Below, one piece after another: positions 1-11,623 of a stretch of 64,000 nt of DNA. Below the pieces are notes generated by a model. The model worked only from the letters and a program-made list of their open reading frames with translations, was not told where the DNA came from and searched no databases. A program made the position numbers and the translations under genes. The stretch lies in contig JAJEKV010000008.1 in assembly GCA_021234155.1 (NCBI GenBank), positions 21,586,212 to 21,650,211 of the forward strand. Reading direction: 5' to 3'. The stretch comes from Isoetes taiwanensis (Eukaryota > Streptophyta > Lycopodiopsida > Isoetales > Isoetaceae). Each line of letters begins with the position of its first letter. Position 1 is the first letter of the stretch.

Positions 1-2025
1 TTCCGGCCTCATCCCTTCCATATTGTGAAGTATCAAAAGATATCCCCTCTTTAAGCAATTCAGCTTCAGTCCTTCTTCTACGTCTTATTGGCTCTGGAGC
101 TGGTTCCATTTCGTTATCAGTATGCTCAGGCGACCCTTCCTGATCAGCTTCTTCATCTGCTTGATTGACAATGGCTTTTTCCTCCTTATCATCAAAATAA
201 TCTATCGGTTCCCAGTTAATATCTTTATCTGCATCTCGATCTTCTTTATTAGTACTTAGAAACCGATCTTTGTATAATATATTTTCAAAGAAAATGACAT
301 CTCGACTTATAATCACTGTCTTTTTATTTGGATCATAGAGCCTATACCCTTTTGATTCTTTATCGTATCCAATAAAATATGTTTCCTTACTTCTATCATC
401 CAATTTTGATATCTTATCATCTATTACCTTTGAATATGCCAAACAACCAAAAGCTTTAAAGTCTTTTACCGATTGACGCTTGCCGGTCCATAACTCATCC
501 GGGATCTGACCATTCAGGGATCTGCTTGAGATCTTATTTTGAATATAGAACGCGGTATTTACAGCTTCTGCCCATAAGAAATTTGGAAGACCTGCATGCT
601 TTAACATAGCCCGAGCTGCTTCCATTACCGTTCGATTCTTTCTTTCAGAGACACCATTCTGTTGAGGAGTACCTCTGCAAGTTAACTGCCTTTTGATTCC
701 TGTCTCTAAACAAAACCTTTTAAATTCATTTGATAAGTACTCTCCCCCTCTATCTGATCTTAAACATTTTAATTTAGCACCTGTTTCACGTTCTACTTCT
801 GCAAGATAGGCTTTAAATGAGTTGAGCACCTGACTTTTATGAGTTAAGAAGTACCACTTAGCTTTTCTTGTATAGTCATCAATAAATGACACAAAATAGT
901 ATTTTCCACTAACACTTCTAACTCTCATAGGTCCACATACATCTGAATGCACTAGGGCTAATTTTTCATTTACCCGTTCACTCTTCATAGGAAAAGGCTT
1001 TCTACTTTGTTTGCCCAACATACATCCATGACACAAAGCACTTCCCTCACTATTATCTATAAAGTCCAAACCGTCCAGTAACTTGTGTTTTTTCATAAAA
1101 ATTATATTTTTCAAGTTCGTGTGGCCTAATCTCTGATGCCACAATTCCATTGAGTTTTCCTTTTCAACTTCACTTGATAAAATATTTATACTTCTAGGAC
1201 AAAGCTCAAAACGATTTCCAATTCTTCTTGCATACAACACTATTTTTCCATTATCATGAACTATACACATATGCTTGTCAAACAAGACTTTATAATTTTT
1301 ATCAACTAAATCTGCTACAGATATTAGGTTTTTTATCATCCCTGGTACACACAATACATTATTAATGGTAATAATTTTTCCATCTTCTCCTATGAGCTCT
1401 AACACACCACAAGCTTCTATATTTTGCTTTTCTCCATTAGCCATACGCACACATCTGAGCTTACTAGTCTCAAGCTTTCTTAAAATTTGTGAACTTTGCA
1501 TCACGGATTTTTCAGCTCCAGAATCTATAACCACAGGGTTAGAAATATTTTCATCACATAAATTTGACAAAGCATATGACTTTACCTCCTCCTCAGGAAT
1601 TTCTTCTGATACAGAACCTATAGTTGGCTTTGAAAAGGTAACACTTCTGGACACACCTCTACTAGAAGATCCCCTAAAGTTTCCACGTCCTCTTCCCCTT
1701 TTTGTACACATATTGGCTAGATGACCAGCTCCTCCGCAAGCATAGCATGAACGGCCTCTAATTCTAGTGCAGTTTGGCTTAATGTGTCCAGTTTCTCCAC
1801 AACCATAACATATTACATCCTTACTTCTGCCTCTTCCTCTCCCAAAATACAATATATTATCTCCCCCTTGATCATAATTTCTTCTTGCTTCTCTTTGCGT
1901 AATTTCAGTCCTTGCAATACTTATAGCTTCTTCTTTAGTTCTAGCCATCGTGCGAATTAAGGATGCAATATTTTCATCATATATACAATATATTATCTCA
2001 GATATAAAGAATTTTTGATTGAACA
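1..2025 (-). CDS. Copia polyprotein: zinc knuckles, protease, integrase (partial)
   Basis: Open on the reverse strand from about 2025 to the left edge, with no stop seen, so the C-terminal RT and RNase H lie outside the window. Two CCHC knuckles (CYGCGETGHIKPNC and CYACGGAGHLANMC) lie at about 1710-1815, and the protease site DSGA at about 1515. The integrase zinc domain has LWHQRLGH (about 1140) with CHGC near 1030. The core acid residues lie in HSDVCGP (about 940), RSDRGGEY (about 745) and the E of SERKNR (about 645). A GKQ-K-x-F tether-type stretch is also present. Role: cleavage of the polyprotein and insertion of element cDNA. It joins Gag only through a frameshift near an A-run at about 2020. 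Confidence 0.85.
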
Positions 2026-2577
2026 GAAAGAGGCACAGCACCTTCTAAATCCATAAATATTCCATCCATTTTATCAAATAACTCAACCAGATCTTGACCA
2101 CTTTCATATTTCAACATTCTTAATTCCTGTTCCAATTTATGTCTCTGAGATGCGGTTAACTGTTCATATTCATTTAACAAATACTGCCACATATCTCGTG
2201 GATCCATACCATGAATTGACGCTATAATACCATAACCAAGCTTTGAAATGATAATACCTTTTGCTTGGGCTAAATCTTTTGCAGCATCCTTTGCGGCCTT
2301 TGCTGATTCCGCAGATACCTCCAGCTTTGACGATTCTGCAGCTTCATTCTTCATAGTTACTCGCCTTTGCTTCTCAGTTTCTAATGATAATACCTTTTGC
2401 TTGGGCTAAATCTTTTGCAGCATCCTTTGCGGCCTTTGCTGATTCCGCAGATACCTCCAGCTTTGACGATTCTGCAGCTTCATTCTTCATAGTTACTCGC
2501 CTTTGCTTCTCAGTTTCTGTGAGAGGACGAACCAAATCCCATAGCCCTCTCGCTTCCAAAGCCTTTTCAACTTTCAT
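1998..2577 (-). pseudogene. Copia Gag, interrupted
   Basis: Nucleocapsid part of the copia element. The upstream piece (2374-2577) contains ALEARGLWDLV and a lysine/alanine-rich stretch. The downstream piece (1998-2354) has DMWQYLLNEYEQL and a charged helix typical of the UBN2/retrotran_gag family. The two pieces are in different frames because 136 bp (2247-2382) are repeated at once at 2383-2518, and 136 is not a multiple of three. A second shift near 2020 separates Gag from the zinc knuckles. The single-copy parts look well conserved, so the duplication is recent or an assembly error. Confidence 0.75.
2247..2518. repeat. 136-bp offset pair 1 (abutting)
   Basis: Copies 2247-2382 and 2383-2518, exact to the eye, inside copia gag. 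Confidence 0.95.
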
Positions 2578-2682
2578 CTTCCATGCACGAAAAACCAGAT
2601 CCTCCTTTATACACCTTAACGCCGCCTAAAATAGAGGCAAAGAACCTTATTAGATGCCATCTCCCCTTTTAGACTCAAAGGC

Positions 2683-2694
2683 GGCTCGATACCA
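2683..2694 (-). promoter_or_regulatory. tRNA primer binding site of the copia element
   Basis: Reverse strand TGGTATCGAGCC, two bases inside the LTR edge. It resembles the iMet-tRNA complement TGGTATCAGAGC used by most plant copia elements, apart from a one-base difference in the middle. Confidence 0.6.
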
Positions 2695-2696
2695 CT

Positions 2697-2999
2697 TGTT
2701 GGAATCAAACGCTTTAAGCAGGAATTGAACCTTAAGAAAATCCAAACTCAATCTTCTCCCTTAGCACCTCCTTCAAATCCACAAAGGATGCACCTGCTTA
2801 AAGCAAATCACAACCCACGAGAGAATACCACACGGGACTAGATTACGTGATATCACAACCGACAAAAAAAAGCGGTATCTTCTACTATAGAAAACATCAT
2901 ATCACAGATAATCACCTGTTTTGCCCTGCTCCAACATCAAATCCGCAAAGATCCAGGAAACTCCAAGGCCTGTTTCGGCAACAAATGCCGAGTTCAACA
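2697..2999 (-). repeat. Copia LTR (5' LTR, reverse orientation)
   Basis: The inner edge follows directly from the primer binding site: TGTTGGAA at 2697. The first matching outer edge is TTCAACA at 2993-2999, giving a 303-bp LTR with the terminal inverted repeat TGTTGRA. The inner edge is firm. The outer edge is inferred, because the partner LTR is outside the window. Confidence 0.5.
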
Positions 3000-3057
3000 A
3001 ATCCGGCCATTTGGGTCAAGATGCCACCACTTAGGCATGTAATTCCAACAGAGCCAC

Positions 3058-3655
3058 CTTGGCATGTTGGAGCTTAAGTAGCATGTTGGAGCCCACATGG
3101 CATGTTTGAGCCCAAAACATATATCTAGGTGGCACGATGGAGCCCACATGGCATGTTTGAGCCACCTTGGCATGTTGGATCCTAGGTGGCATGTTTGAGC
3201 CTCATGCATGGCATGATTGAGCCACCTTGGCATGTTGGAGCCTAGGTGGCATGTTGGAGCCCACGTGGCATGTTTGAGCCACCTTGGCATGGTGGAGCCA
3301 ACGTGGCATGTTTGAGCCACCTTGGCATGGTGGAGCCTAGGTGGCTTGTTTGAGCCACCTTGGCACGTTGGAGCCTAGGTGGCATGTTTGAGCCACCTTG
3401 GCACGTTGGAGCCCACATGGCATGGTTGAGCCACCTTGGCATGTTGGAGCCTAGGTGGCATGTTTGAGCCACCTTGGCATGTTAAAGCCTAGGTGGCATG
3501 TTTGAGCACCCTTGGAATGATGGAGCCTAGGTGGCATGTTTGAGACACCTTGGCACGTTGGAGCCCACGTGGCATGGTTGAGCCACCTTGTCATGTTGAA
3601 GCCTAGGTGGCATGTTGGAGCTTAGGTGGCGTGTTTTGAGCCATATTGGCATGTT
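3058..3655. repeat. 19-bp minisatellite, array 1
   Basis: About 30 degenerate copies of the monomer RTGTTKGAGCCNANGTGGC. Often a GTTTGAGCCACCTTGG unit alternates with a GTTGGAGCCTAGGTGG unit, giving a 38-bp higher-order period. It begins just beyond the copia LTR. Reverse-strand open frames through it (Met-Pro-Arg-Trp-Leu-Lys-His type) are translations of the repeat, not genes. Confidence 0.9.
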
Positions 3656-3685
3656 GAGCATTATGGGTTTGTAGACTTGACTTTG

Positions 3686-3865
3686 TAAAGAATGTTTCAA
3701 TGGTTATCTAGAGAATATTTCTAAAAGTACAAAGGACCAAGGATTGATCATATATCATGGTCCACAAGTTTGCCTTGTGTAGGTGCCCGTATTATTGGAC
3801 ATGTACATAACCTTGTGATATTAAAGAATGTTTCAATGGTTATCTAGAGAATATTTCTAAAAGTA
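3686..3865. repeat. 136-bp offset pair 2
   Basis: Copies 3686-3729 and 3822-3865 (44 bp), separated by a 92-bp spacer. Confidence 0.95.
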
Positions 3866-3869
3866 TAGA

Positions 3870-5600
3870 AGCCCTCAATCTGGACTCACGAGATTCAACA
3901 ACCCACTGTTCACGAGTCGTCCATGTAACCACAACAGGGAAAATGGAATTTCATTCTATTAAATGTCCACGTCACCACCATCTTGCCATGTCACCCAAAA
4001 TTTGCCAACATCATCAAATGAAAAGTTCGATATCTTTTCATTTTTGGCCTAGTCAAAAACTTGAAATTGCTTACTTGGCATGCCATATCACACTTAGAGT
4101 GCCACATCATCTTTTCCATGCTATTTGTTCATGCGCTGTAAAATCCTAACCACTTGTGGCAAGGGAAGCATCCCATAATGTGAACCCTACATTTTTTGCA
4201 TCGAGACGGAGACAAACATGCCCAAAAGCTTGCATAGTCATCATCATGTCCACATCACCCATATCTTGCCATAAAAATTTGCCACATCACCCCATGGGAA
4301 ACCAAAGTTGCACATTTTTATATTTTTGGCCTAGTCAGAAGTTTATCTTGCTTGCTTGGTATGACATATCACCAATGGCATGCCACATCATCATGTGCAT
4401 GTCAACTTTCGCAAATTTCAATTTTCTCCACTCATTTCATGGAGATTGCAAGAAATACCCTTCGCGACGGACGCTGTTTAATCCCAAGCTCTGGCTATGG
4501 TGGACGGACTTTATTCAAAACAGAGCTCTGGCGGGTGACAACGCATGTTTGGCCTGCCTTTCTATATGTCGCCAAGCTATGGCAACATCGAAGGGTGTAT
4601 AGACGGCACCGGAGCTATGAAGGTGGAAGCTATGGCGGTGGATGCTTTATTCAAAACAGAGCTCTGGCGGGTGACAACGCATGTTTGGCCTGCCTTTCTA
4701 TATGTCGCCAAGCTATGGCAACATCGAAGGGTGTATAGACGGCACCGGAGCTATGAAGGTGGAAGCTATGGCGGTGGATGCTATGGTGAAGGAAGACCCT
4801 CCCAAAGTGGAAAATGTCCCCAACTAATATTCATTGGGGGTCATTATACCTAACTACAACGTCGAAAATAAATTGTAGTATAGGTTTTTTTATTGCCGAG
4901 ATGCACTGACGAGATTTGGCGCCGATGAACGGTTTGGATTGTGATCCTCGTAGTATCATCCTATTGGTTTGTCGACCTTCCATGCTTGGGTCGTGCCCTA
5001 TTGGTTGTCAGCCTTCCGGCTTAATGGTGCACGCACCTTTCCTTCCGCCTTATCCTTCCCTTGGGCTATGGCGACCTCTTTCCTTAGGCTATGGCCCTTC
5101 TTTTCCTTAGTGATGGCGATGGCGATGGCGGGGGCAAGGGCAAGGGCTGGCCTTAGTGGCCTTGCTTGTTCTTGGATATGGCAAATCCGGTGTCCTCATT
5201 ACAAATCCGGGATCACAAAGAGATGCGGCATGTGCTAACATCATCGCTCCTCCGGTTATGGAAACCTCTTTTCCTTCAAGCCTTCTTTTCCTTCGGGCTA
5301 TTTTCCTTCTTTTCCTTCTTGGATATGGCAAATCCGGTGTTCCCATTACAAATCTTGGGATCGAGAAAGAATCTGGCGTCATCATGGCATGACAAGCGGT
5401 CAGGATCCTTTGTAGTTTGATTCTTTGCTAGCGGGTTACACTTCTTTTTTTCTCGTTTTTGTTTTTGTTGCTTTTCGATTTTAAGTTGGGGGGCTGGCGG
5501 ATTTGCAAGGGCAAGGCTGGCCGGATTTTGCAAGGGGCGGGGGCTAGGTTTTACTTCTAACTCTTTACTTTTCATCGTTTCTATTGTTTTTCTTTTTATA
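3870..5600. other. Anonymous intergenic DNA
   Basis: No gene recognised. 3950-4400 has diverged CATGCCACATCA-type motifs that may be an eroded extension of the nearby minisatellite. The phrase CTTGGATATGGCAAATCCGG occurs near 5171 and again near 5318 (offset 147, diverged), an old local duplication unrelated to the 136-bp set. Confidence 0.5.
4509..4780. repeat. 136-bp offset pair 3 (abutting)
   Basis: Copies 4509-4644 and 4645-4780. The forward open frames across it simply repeat themselves and match no family I know. Confidence 0.95.
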
Positions 5601-5601
5601 A

Positions 5602-5697
5602 CCGGTGGACAAATTATCTTTGTCCAGATATAAAGCGTGGCAGATTTAGCATTGAAGAAGAACGGATGATCATACAGCTGCATGCGGTTCTTGTTGC
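5602..5697 (+). pseudogene. R2R3-MYB DNA-binding domain fragment
   Basis: Forward translation reads [16 protein letters not shown] and continues [13 protein letters not shown]. This is the junction of the R2 and R3 repeats of plant R2R3-MYB transcription factors, which normally read RWTNYLRPDIKRGxFS. The conserved Arg after YL is Cys. The rest of R2 upstream and the second and third helices of R3 downstream are not found, and frame is lost on both sides. It is a relic, or one exon end of a gene otherwise missing. R2R3-MYBs bind DNA as transcription factors; nothing here suggests function. Confidence 0.75.
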
Positions 5698-5699
5698 AG

Positions 5700-7070
5700 A
5701 AGGAATCACATCCTCCTGATCACAACAATAGCCCAACATTTGTGTTCTTTCACGAAATCTTGAGGAGATGGAAATCGAATGAAGTCACCAAAGACGTAGG
5801 GTTTTTCGGACCGAAAGCATCTTGTTTTAGGGCATGCTAAAGCATTTTGCATGCGCTTGATGAGGAACAAGGAGGTTGCCATGGCGGGGGTTACAGAACC
5901 TTCGGCAAGAAGGGGTATCAGTCATCTGCAAACCAAACTATGGCAAGCAGGAGATTCCTCACTACATGACCAGGTGAAATTGTCTGTTCTCAAATTCAAA
6001 TTTTGTATGTTGATATAAGAGTGGAGTATGTGGAAGAGGTAGTTCCAAATTGATTCATTTGAATCTAATATCAGACTAGTTGCAGTCTGCATTGTATTAG
6101 GCAAATACTTGCCTTTACGAAAAAAATATATCCAACTTCAGGGTTTTAGTCTACAATTTTTTATCAGTATTTTTCTTTTCCAATTCTCGATTCTGCTGTA
6201 AATTATCTGCTGTAAATTATGAACATCTTTTCCCTCCAATGGTTTTAATGGCATGTATTTATTTGCATATAATGATTTATCAAAGAAGCAGTTAAACTTA
6301 ATGATCCACTAGATTCCCACAAGCTTTCTTATTTTAAATACAATCATATTGATTTTTAAATTGTAGTATATATTATTATTTTAATCTATGCCATGTGGCA
6401 ATATTTGATTGGTTAGAAGATATGTTAGAAACATCAATGGTTTTTCTATATGTCATAATAGTAATTCTTTATTTAAAAATATATGCCACATGTTGATATT
6501 CGATTAGTTAAAATAACTTTTTTTTATTTAAAAAGTATATTACGTGTCAGTATTTCATTAGCTAAAAGGCAATTAGAAACAACACCTTGTTTTTTCTATA
6601 TGTTATTATAATGCTCTTTTACATGTCCTTATTTTACAAAAACAATACTTAATAGCACTAAAAACAATAGATAGATTTCAATAACACGTGTCGTTCTTTT
6701 GTAAATAACATGTGGTTTTTTAAAAACCATTGTTGTAAGTTAGTCTTTCACGTATAGCAATATTTAAATCTACGTGTCTTATTTTAAGGAAAAACAACAC
6801 GTGGCTCCTAAAAAAAACAACAGTCAAGAAAAAAATCACACGTCGAAAAAGTTCGGTAAAAACAACACTGAAAAAAGGACACGTTGACAAAAAAACAAAA
6901 AAGTGCCAGAAAAACCACCGTGGAATTTTTTGCCAAAAAACCACTGTCTCTTTGTGCAAATCCGGATAAACGGGCCACGTGGACTTTTGGGGCCATTTTG
7001 GTGTTGTTTTTGGCATAAAACAACACTTCCGTACAACAAAAAAACAACTGTGGACCAAAAATTGGGGTCA
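5700..7070. other. AT-rich spacer with ACGTG motifs
   Basis: No gene recognised. 6180-6700 is very AT-rich. 6680-6980 holds several ACGTG/CACGTG words (about 6683, 6770, 6808, 6974) among A-rich tracts with AAAACAACAC phrases. The reverse open frames here are low-complexity shadows of the A-runs. Confidence 0.5.
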
Positions 7071-7077
7071 GTGTGAT

Positions 7078-7510
7078 AGCTTGTACCAAGATGACAAATT
7101 CCATATTACTGGATTTCGGGGCACAACAGGCTATGTCACTCCAGGTGAATATACATTCCATTTCAAATATAATACACATAATTCTTTTTAACCCTAGATT
7201 ATTTGTATATATTTTGTAGAGCTTACGTGGTGCATCTTCACATACGGACAAGGTGGATGTCTATAGCTTTGTGGTGGTTCTACTAGAACTACTAACGGGA
7301 ATGTGGCCCATAGACTTTGCAGTACCATCATAAGAAACTATACTAACAAGGTGGGTGGGAACATATTGCTTATACTAATATATCAAATCTATGTGAAATT
7401 ATGAACAAATGGCTAAGCGCGTGTATATAATGAAGAAGAAGCAAAAGACATGGCTAAAATAGCAATAATGTGCATCCAAGATTAAGCTACATTGAGGCCA
7501 TTTCAATCAT
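7078..7510 (+). pseudogene. Receptor-like protein kinase remnant
   Basis: Forward pieces of a kinase C-lobe. 7078-7144 encodes SLYQDDKFHITGFRGTTGYV then TP, the activation segment and P+1 loop (usual form GTxGYxAPE). An intron with GTGAAT donor and TTTTGTAG acceptor follows. 7220-7332 encodes the DVYSFVVVLLELLTG helix, where plant kinases have DVYSFGVVLLEL. 7432-7510 holds a MAKIAIMCIQD stretch, the CIQ(D/E)xxxxRP element near the kinase end. A one-base shift after the acceptor and in-frame stops (after AVPS and after CIQD) show it is dead. The pattern fits the lectin/S-domain receptor kinase group; ATP-binding and catalytic loops are absent. Confidence 0.75.
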
Positions 7511-7791
7511 GAACTAGTATCCATTGCCCATGTATGGTGATATGGTGAAATGCATTTCTTTACAATGATACTTGTATTTACATTATATTACATACAATAC
7601 AATTAGGAAAAGCAAGAAAAAAGAGGAGGGAAAAAAACGGGTTGGGAGGGAGAAGTATTCTAACAGACGACAGATTTCCTTAAGAGCAAAATGGCGCAAT
7701 CAGTCACCTTGAAGCTTGATTTCAGAAATAGAAAGATACAAGTTCTTTATTTAGGGTTTCTGACATTTATTGCTCTTTGTTTTTCTTTCAG

Positions 7792-7993
7792 CGTTTTTCG
7801 ATGGATCTGGCAAGACCAAAGAGGGTTTAGCGGATGAGTCCCGTGGAGGAAGGCTTCAAAGTTACCTTGCAAATGTGCCTGAAGATGTTTTGGCTGCTCT
7901 GATGAGCGAATTGGAGAAACATATTGGAAGAAATTCTACAAGTGATGATTCAAACAATTCATCTAAGCCATCTGGGAAGCACAGAAAGGAAAG
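7792..7993 (+). CDS. Exon-like segment, unknown protein
   Basis: An open segment with a good TTTCTTTCAG acceptor and an AAAG|GTAACA donor. It encodes a glycine/serine start, LQSYLANVPEDVLAALMSEL, then a serine/asparagine-rich, basic tail ending KHRKER. The amphipathic NVPEDVLAAL helix looks conserved, but I do not recognise the family. No partner exons are evident within 2 kb. Its clean splice sites and unbiased composition make it better than a chance frame, but expression is unproven. Confidence 0.35.
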
Positions 7994-7999
7994 GTAACA

Positions 8000-9920
8000 T
8001 ATTTTATTTCATTGATGTAAATCGAGCATTTCTTAGGTTTCTTTTTCTCTGATGCAAGTCCAACATTCTTTGGTTCCTGTTTCATCAACTTGATTTGGTC
8101 CCGATGCTTAACACTGAGTTATTGGGTCTATCTTCTATTCTAGTTATTGTAGTCGGGCTCTTGTAGAGCACAACCAACAGATCTGTTTGGATAAGAAGCT
8201 TGTTTTATAGTGGGATGGACAGTATATAAAACTTAAATCTAATCTTGGCCGCGAATCTCATCTGTATGCGAGGCTTGGCTGAATCAGTGGATCTAAAAAA
8301 TGATCTGAAACCTTGTTTAAATCAAGGACATTTGTTCTAGTTTTATTTCCCTCTTCTAATTTCGAACCTGTTTAGTATAGTTTCTTGTTTACCCTGTTTT
8401 AATAAAGTTTCTTTTCCCAACTCTAATTTTGTTTTCCTGGTATTGGCCCATTTTGATTGGCCCCAACTCCTGCAAGGTCTTGGTTCGTTTGTGCTCTTGG
8501 CTTAGTCAACCTCTGGTACCTTGCTATGACTGTGTATAATTACCGGCCTGCACTTGAAATCTCCATTAGAGTTCATGGATTTCAGTGTATCCTCCGTCCT
8601 TCATCAATGTATGCTTTCAATGTTTGCTGCATCTAATTTTCAGTCTTAATCATTCATTTAAGCTAGATTCTTGCTATTGTTTTGAGATTTAGTTCCCGTG
8701 CTATTTAGTTGGAACTAAAGGTAACTATAGAACCTTTCTTACTTTGGCAGAGCCGGCATGGCCCTTGTGGACCTTTTTTATTTTAGTATGAACTATGTGG
8801 ATTAAAACATTTGGATATCAAACTTGTTTCGTTCGAGCACAGCTGGGCACTACTATTCTGCAATACTGTACTGTAGAACTACCAATCAAAGGACAGATGG
8901 CTTGACCAAAGCATTAGCCAGTTCCAAGTTTGCTCAGATAATGCAGCAGATGGCGCTTTCTTAATTTCTCATTTCTTTTTAGTAGGGTTCAGTTTCAAAG
9001 ATGTGTTAATGTAGAAACTTCACCCTGCTGACTCAAACTAAACTGATGACTAAGTTACCATAGGGAATGTGGTGTGAAAGCTTAGCTGAAGGTTAACTTA
9101 AATGCTTATCTTCGATCACGCATTTATAAGTCAGGCATTATGTTTTTGTCAACATCGATTCCTACACTCTGCAATGCTGTTCCGTTAAGGAGGTCCCAAA
9201 TCAACCACCATTTTGAAACTAAACAAGCTATCGACAAGGAGAGCATAATTTCTTGGATAAGTCATTGAAACAGGAATTTTGGGTACAATTTTGACCTGAA
9301 ACGCTTTCTTGGTTTACAGTACAGATCATTCTAAGCCCCGGGGGGTTCACGTATGTATTCCGTAGAATACATGTGCGTGGACGGGAGAGGGTTTTTTTCG
9401 AAAAAAAATAGTACGTATACATGCGGGCGCTCATACATTTTGGCGCCCAGATGTATGCATTTTCCACGGTCCGGGGATGGATTTCTTGGAGTTGCTAAGG
9501 CGTAAGAGTACGTTTTAGGGGTTTGAATCCGAAGCGCACATGCCAGAAAAACGTTTTAGGATTTGGTGTTTCGGAGGTAATGTTTTGAAGTTTTTTCGTC
9601 CCTGCCACATAAAAATCTAGCACAGAGTTTAGTCATGAACGGATTAGGAAGTAGTTAGACGAGCAACATAAACCATTTTTGATGCATTTGATTTTAAAGT
9701 CCATTTGCATTGTTGATGCTCTTTTTTTTTTGCAGGCCAAGCTTCCCCTTTCTCCATTTCAGCCTCCATTCTGTGAGATCCGTGGTGGAAATCTGGTTTT
9801 TAGAGGGTTTTTGCATCTAAGTAAGGTCTGTTAAGATCAGTTTTGTGCATGCATGTCGGTAACGCTATACATTCACAAAAGCAGCTCTCTAATATTACTT
9901 TGCTGTTTCTTTGCTTGTGT
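8000..9920. other. Mostly anonymous spacer
   Basis: Apart from the copia tail there is no recognisable gene. 9336-9470 begins CCCCGGGGGGTTCACGTATG, contains GAATACATGTGCGTGGACGG, and is rich in short inverted repeats. It resembles the GGGGG-ended small elements near 17430 and 18882. Confidence 0.45.
8890..8967 (+). pseudogene. Copia RNase H C-terminal tail
   Basis: Forward translation NQRTDGLTKALASSKFAQIM, then QQMALS and a stop. This is the end of plant copia polyproteins, where the usual motif is Q-x-A-D-x-x-T-K-x-L plus a short tail. The rest of RT and RNase H is not found upstream and no LTR pair is obvious. Confidence 0.75.
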
Positions 9921-10026
9921 CAGGCTGAAGAAAAATGGAAAGGACGATAGTTGTTAAGGTGAATGAAGGTTGTGGAATCGTGGCTGACCTTGGCCTCGTG
10001 ATGGTGTCCCAAGAATGCACTTACGT

Positions 10027-10267
10027 GGATGTCCGCAATGAAATAAGATAGGACGGGCTACTGGAGGATGAGAAAGAATTTGTATTTCTTGGAGATAGGG
10101 AAGTGGCCTTCACGTCAAGGCAGGAGGTAAGGTTTAAGGTTTGTGGTGACGAGGTTACTATTGGATGTCCGCAATGAAATAAGATAGGACGGGCTACTGG
10201 AGGATGAGAAAGAATTTGTATTTCTTGGAGATAGGGAAGTGGCCTTCACGTCAAGGCAGGAGGTAAG
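10027..10267. repeat. 136-bp offset pair 4
   Basis: Copies 10027-10131 and 10163-10267 (105 bp), 31-bp spacer. Confidence 0.95.
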
Positions 10268-10294
10268 AGCCGAGGAGCAGACCAATGAAGAGGT

Positions 10295-10526
10295 AAATCA
10301 TGATGATGAACTTGTTCTCGTTGAAGATACCGCCTTTTTAGATGATGTATCAGATTTGAATTTTTCAAAGAATAGGTTGCTATCCAAGTTAGCAACAAGG
10401 TTTGATGTTGCCAAATGGCAAGTTGCTTTGAAATCATGATGATGAACTTGTTCTCGTTGAAGATACCGCCTTTTTAGATGATGTATCAGATTTGAATTTT
10501 TCAAAGAATAGGTTGCTATCCAAGTT
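10295..10526. repeat. 136-bp offset pair 5
   Basis: Copies 10295-10390 and 10431-10526 (96 bp), 40-bp spacer. Confidence 0.95.
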
Positions 10527-10733
10527 TGTCTTGAATGTGAGAAACGTTATGGTAAAGGTGGAGATGATACCTTGTGTAACTTTGAACGCAGCCACTTGAA
10601 GTCCAAGGGTCATGCCGATAATTACGAGCGTAACCTCAAGTGTGAGGAGAAGGGAGAGCAGGGTGTGGAGAAGGAGGATCAGCCTTGCAATGTTGAGGAG
10701 GAGCTGGACATTTGCAAGGAGAATCAAACTCTA

Positions 10734-10898
10734 GTAGAAAGTACATTAGCTGCTGCCATTGCAAAGTTTCAAGAAGAAACTAGAATTTTTGATGTTGTGT
10801 TCAAGCTTTATGAGAGCAGCGTTGGTGGATATGCTAAACTTGATGACATTCGTGTTGTTTGTGCCATGTGTAGAAAGTACATTAGCTGCTGCCATTGC
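10734..10898. repeat. 136-bp offset pair 6
   Basis: Copies 10734-10762 and 10870-10898 (29 bp), 107-bp spacer. The second copy sits inside the Cys/His block of the unknown coding region. Confidence 0.95.
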
Positions 10899-11159
10899 CT
10901 GGATGTCTTAATGGCCACATGAAAGATCATATTCTATCTAAGAGACACGTGCATGCTGTCATGAATACAGGTAAGGAGTCAAGTGACCAAGCAGCAAGAG
11001 GTGGCAGGCCGAAGAAATGGGCTGAGGCAGACCCGCAACAAGGAAAATTGCATTCTTTTTTTGCAAGAGGTAACCTCTATTCCTCTATTTTATTCGTTAG
11101 AAGTAGTGTTCACGTTTTAGCTGCTATAATGTTGAATAATCTCAGCTGATTCGGACTGA

Positions 11160-11328
11160 TTTTGACATGAGCAGCAAATCCTCCGTGCCCTCCAAGCTCG
11201 AGCAGCCATAACAGTTCACGTGAGTACTCTTAGTGGCTTCATAAGTGGTTTGTATTTTAAGTTTGTAGGGTATCTAGGGTTTCATTGTCGTATTTTTTTG
11301 ACATGAGCAGCAAATCCTCCGTGCCCTC
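11160..11328. repeat. 136-bp offset pair 7
   Basis: Copies 11160-11192 and 11296-11328 (33 bp), spanning a splice-acceptor-like GAGCAG. Confidence 0.95.
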
Positions 11329-11351
11329 TGGGGCTTTTGGCAGAACAAATA

Positions 11352-11623
11352 TAGGTATGGAGATAAAGTTAAGGATTTAAGACCCTTTCTGCATGAGATG
11401 AAAGAAGGGACACATTGGTATTGTGAACCTGCATTGCAGCATACATTTGTAGTTGGGCAGGGTTTAATAGAGATTAGTGGCTCGTTTTAGGTATGGAGAT
11501 AAAGTTAAGGATTTAAGACCCTTTCTGCATGAGATGAAAGAAGGGACACATTGGTATTGTGAACCTGCATTGCAGCATACATTTGTAGTTGGGCAGGGTT
11601 TAATAGAGATTAGTGGCTCGTTT
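11352..11623. repeat. 136-bp offset pair 8 (abutting)
   Basis: Copies 11352-11487 and 11488-11623. The peptide block DKVKDLRPFLHEMKEGTH occurs in both. Confidence 0.95.

Larger units (their letters stand above)
1..2999 (-). mobile_element. Ty1/copia retrotransposon, 5' part
   Basis: Reverse-strand LTR retrotransposon running off the left edge, so reverse transcriptase, RNase H and the 3' LTR are outside the window. In element order from right to left I see an LTR (2697-2999), a primer binding site, Gag, two zinc knuckles, an aspartic protease, the integrase zinc domain, the integrase core and an acidic linker. The order protease-integrase-(RT) is diagnostic of Ty1/copia. The primer site at 2683-2694 reads TGGTATCGAGCC on the reverse strand, close to the initiator-methionine tRNA site common in plant copia elements. 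Gag is broken by a frameshift and by a 136-bp tandem copy. Confidence 0.9.

Noticed and set aside
2994-3472. Reverse open frames rich in Met-Pro-Arg-Trp-Leu and Cys-His-Leu-Gly
   Set aside because: They are translations of the 19-bp minisatellite in successive frames, not genes.
3058-3655. CRISPR array
   Set aside because: Regular short repeats, but no unique spacers of constant length and a eukaryotic context; it is a plain minisatellite.
5276-5683. 135-residue reverse ORF, lysine-rich
   Set aside because: Low complexity, overlaps the forward MYB relic at its start, and no recognisable domain.
6720-7251. Reverse open frames with many Phe and Val
   Set aside because: Low-complexity read-through of A-runs on the other strand; no domain and no splice or start support.
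10246-10727. Reverse open frames rich in Leu
   Set aside because: Antisense of the acidic part of the forward coding region and repeated only because of the 136-bp copies.
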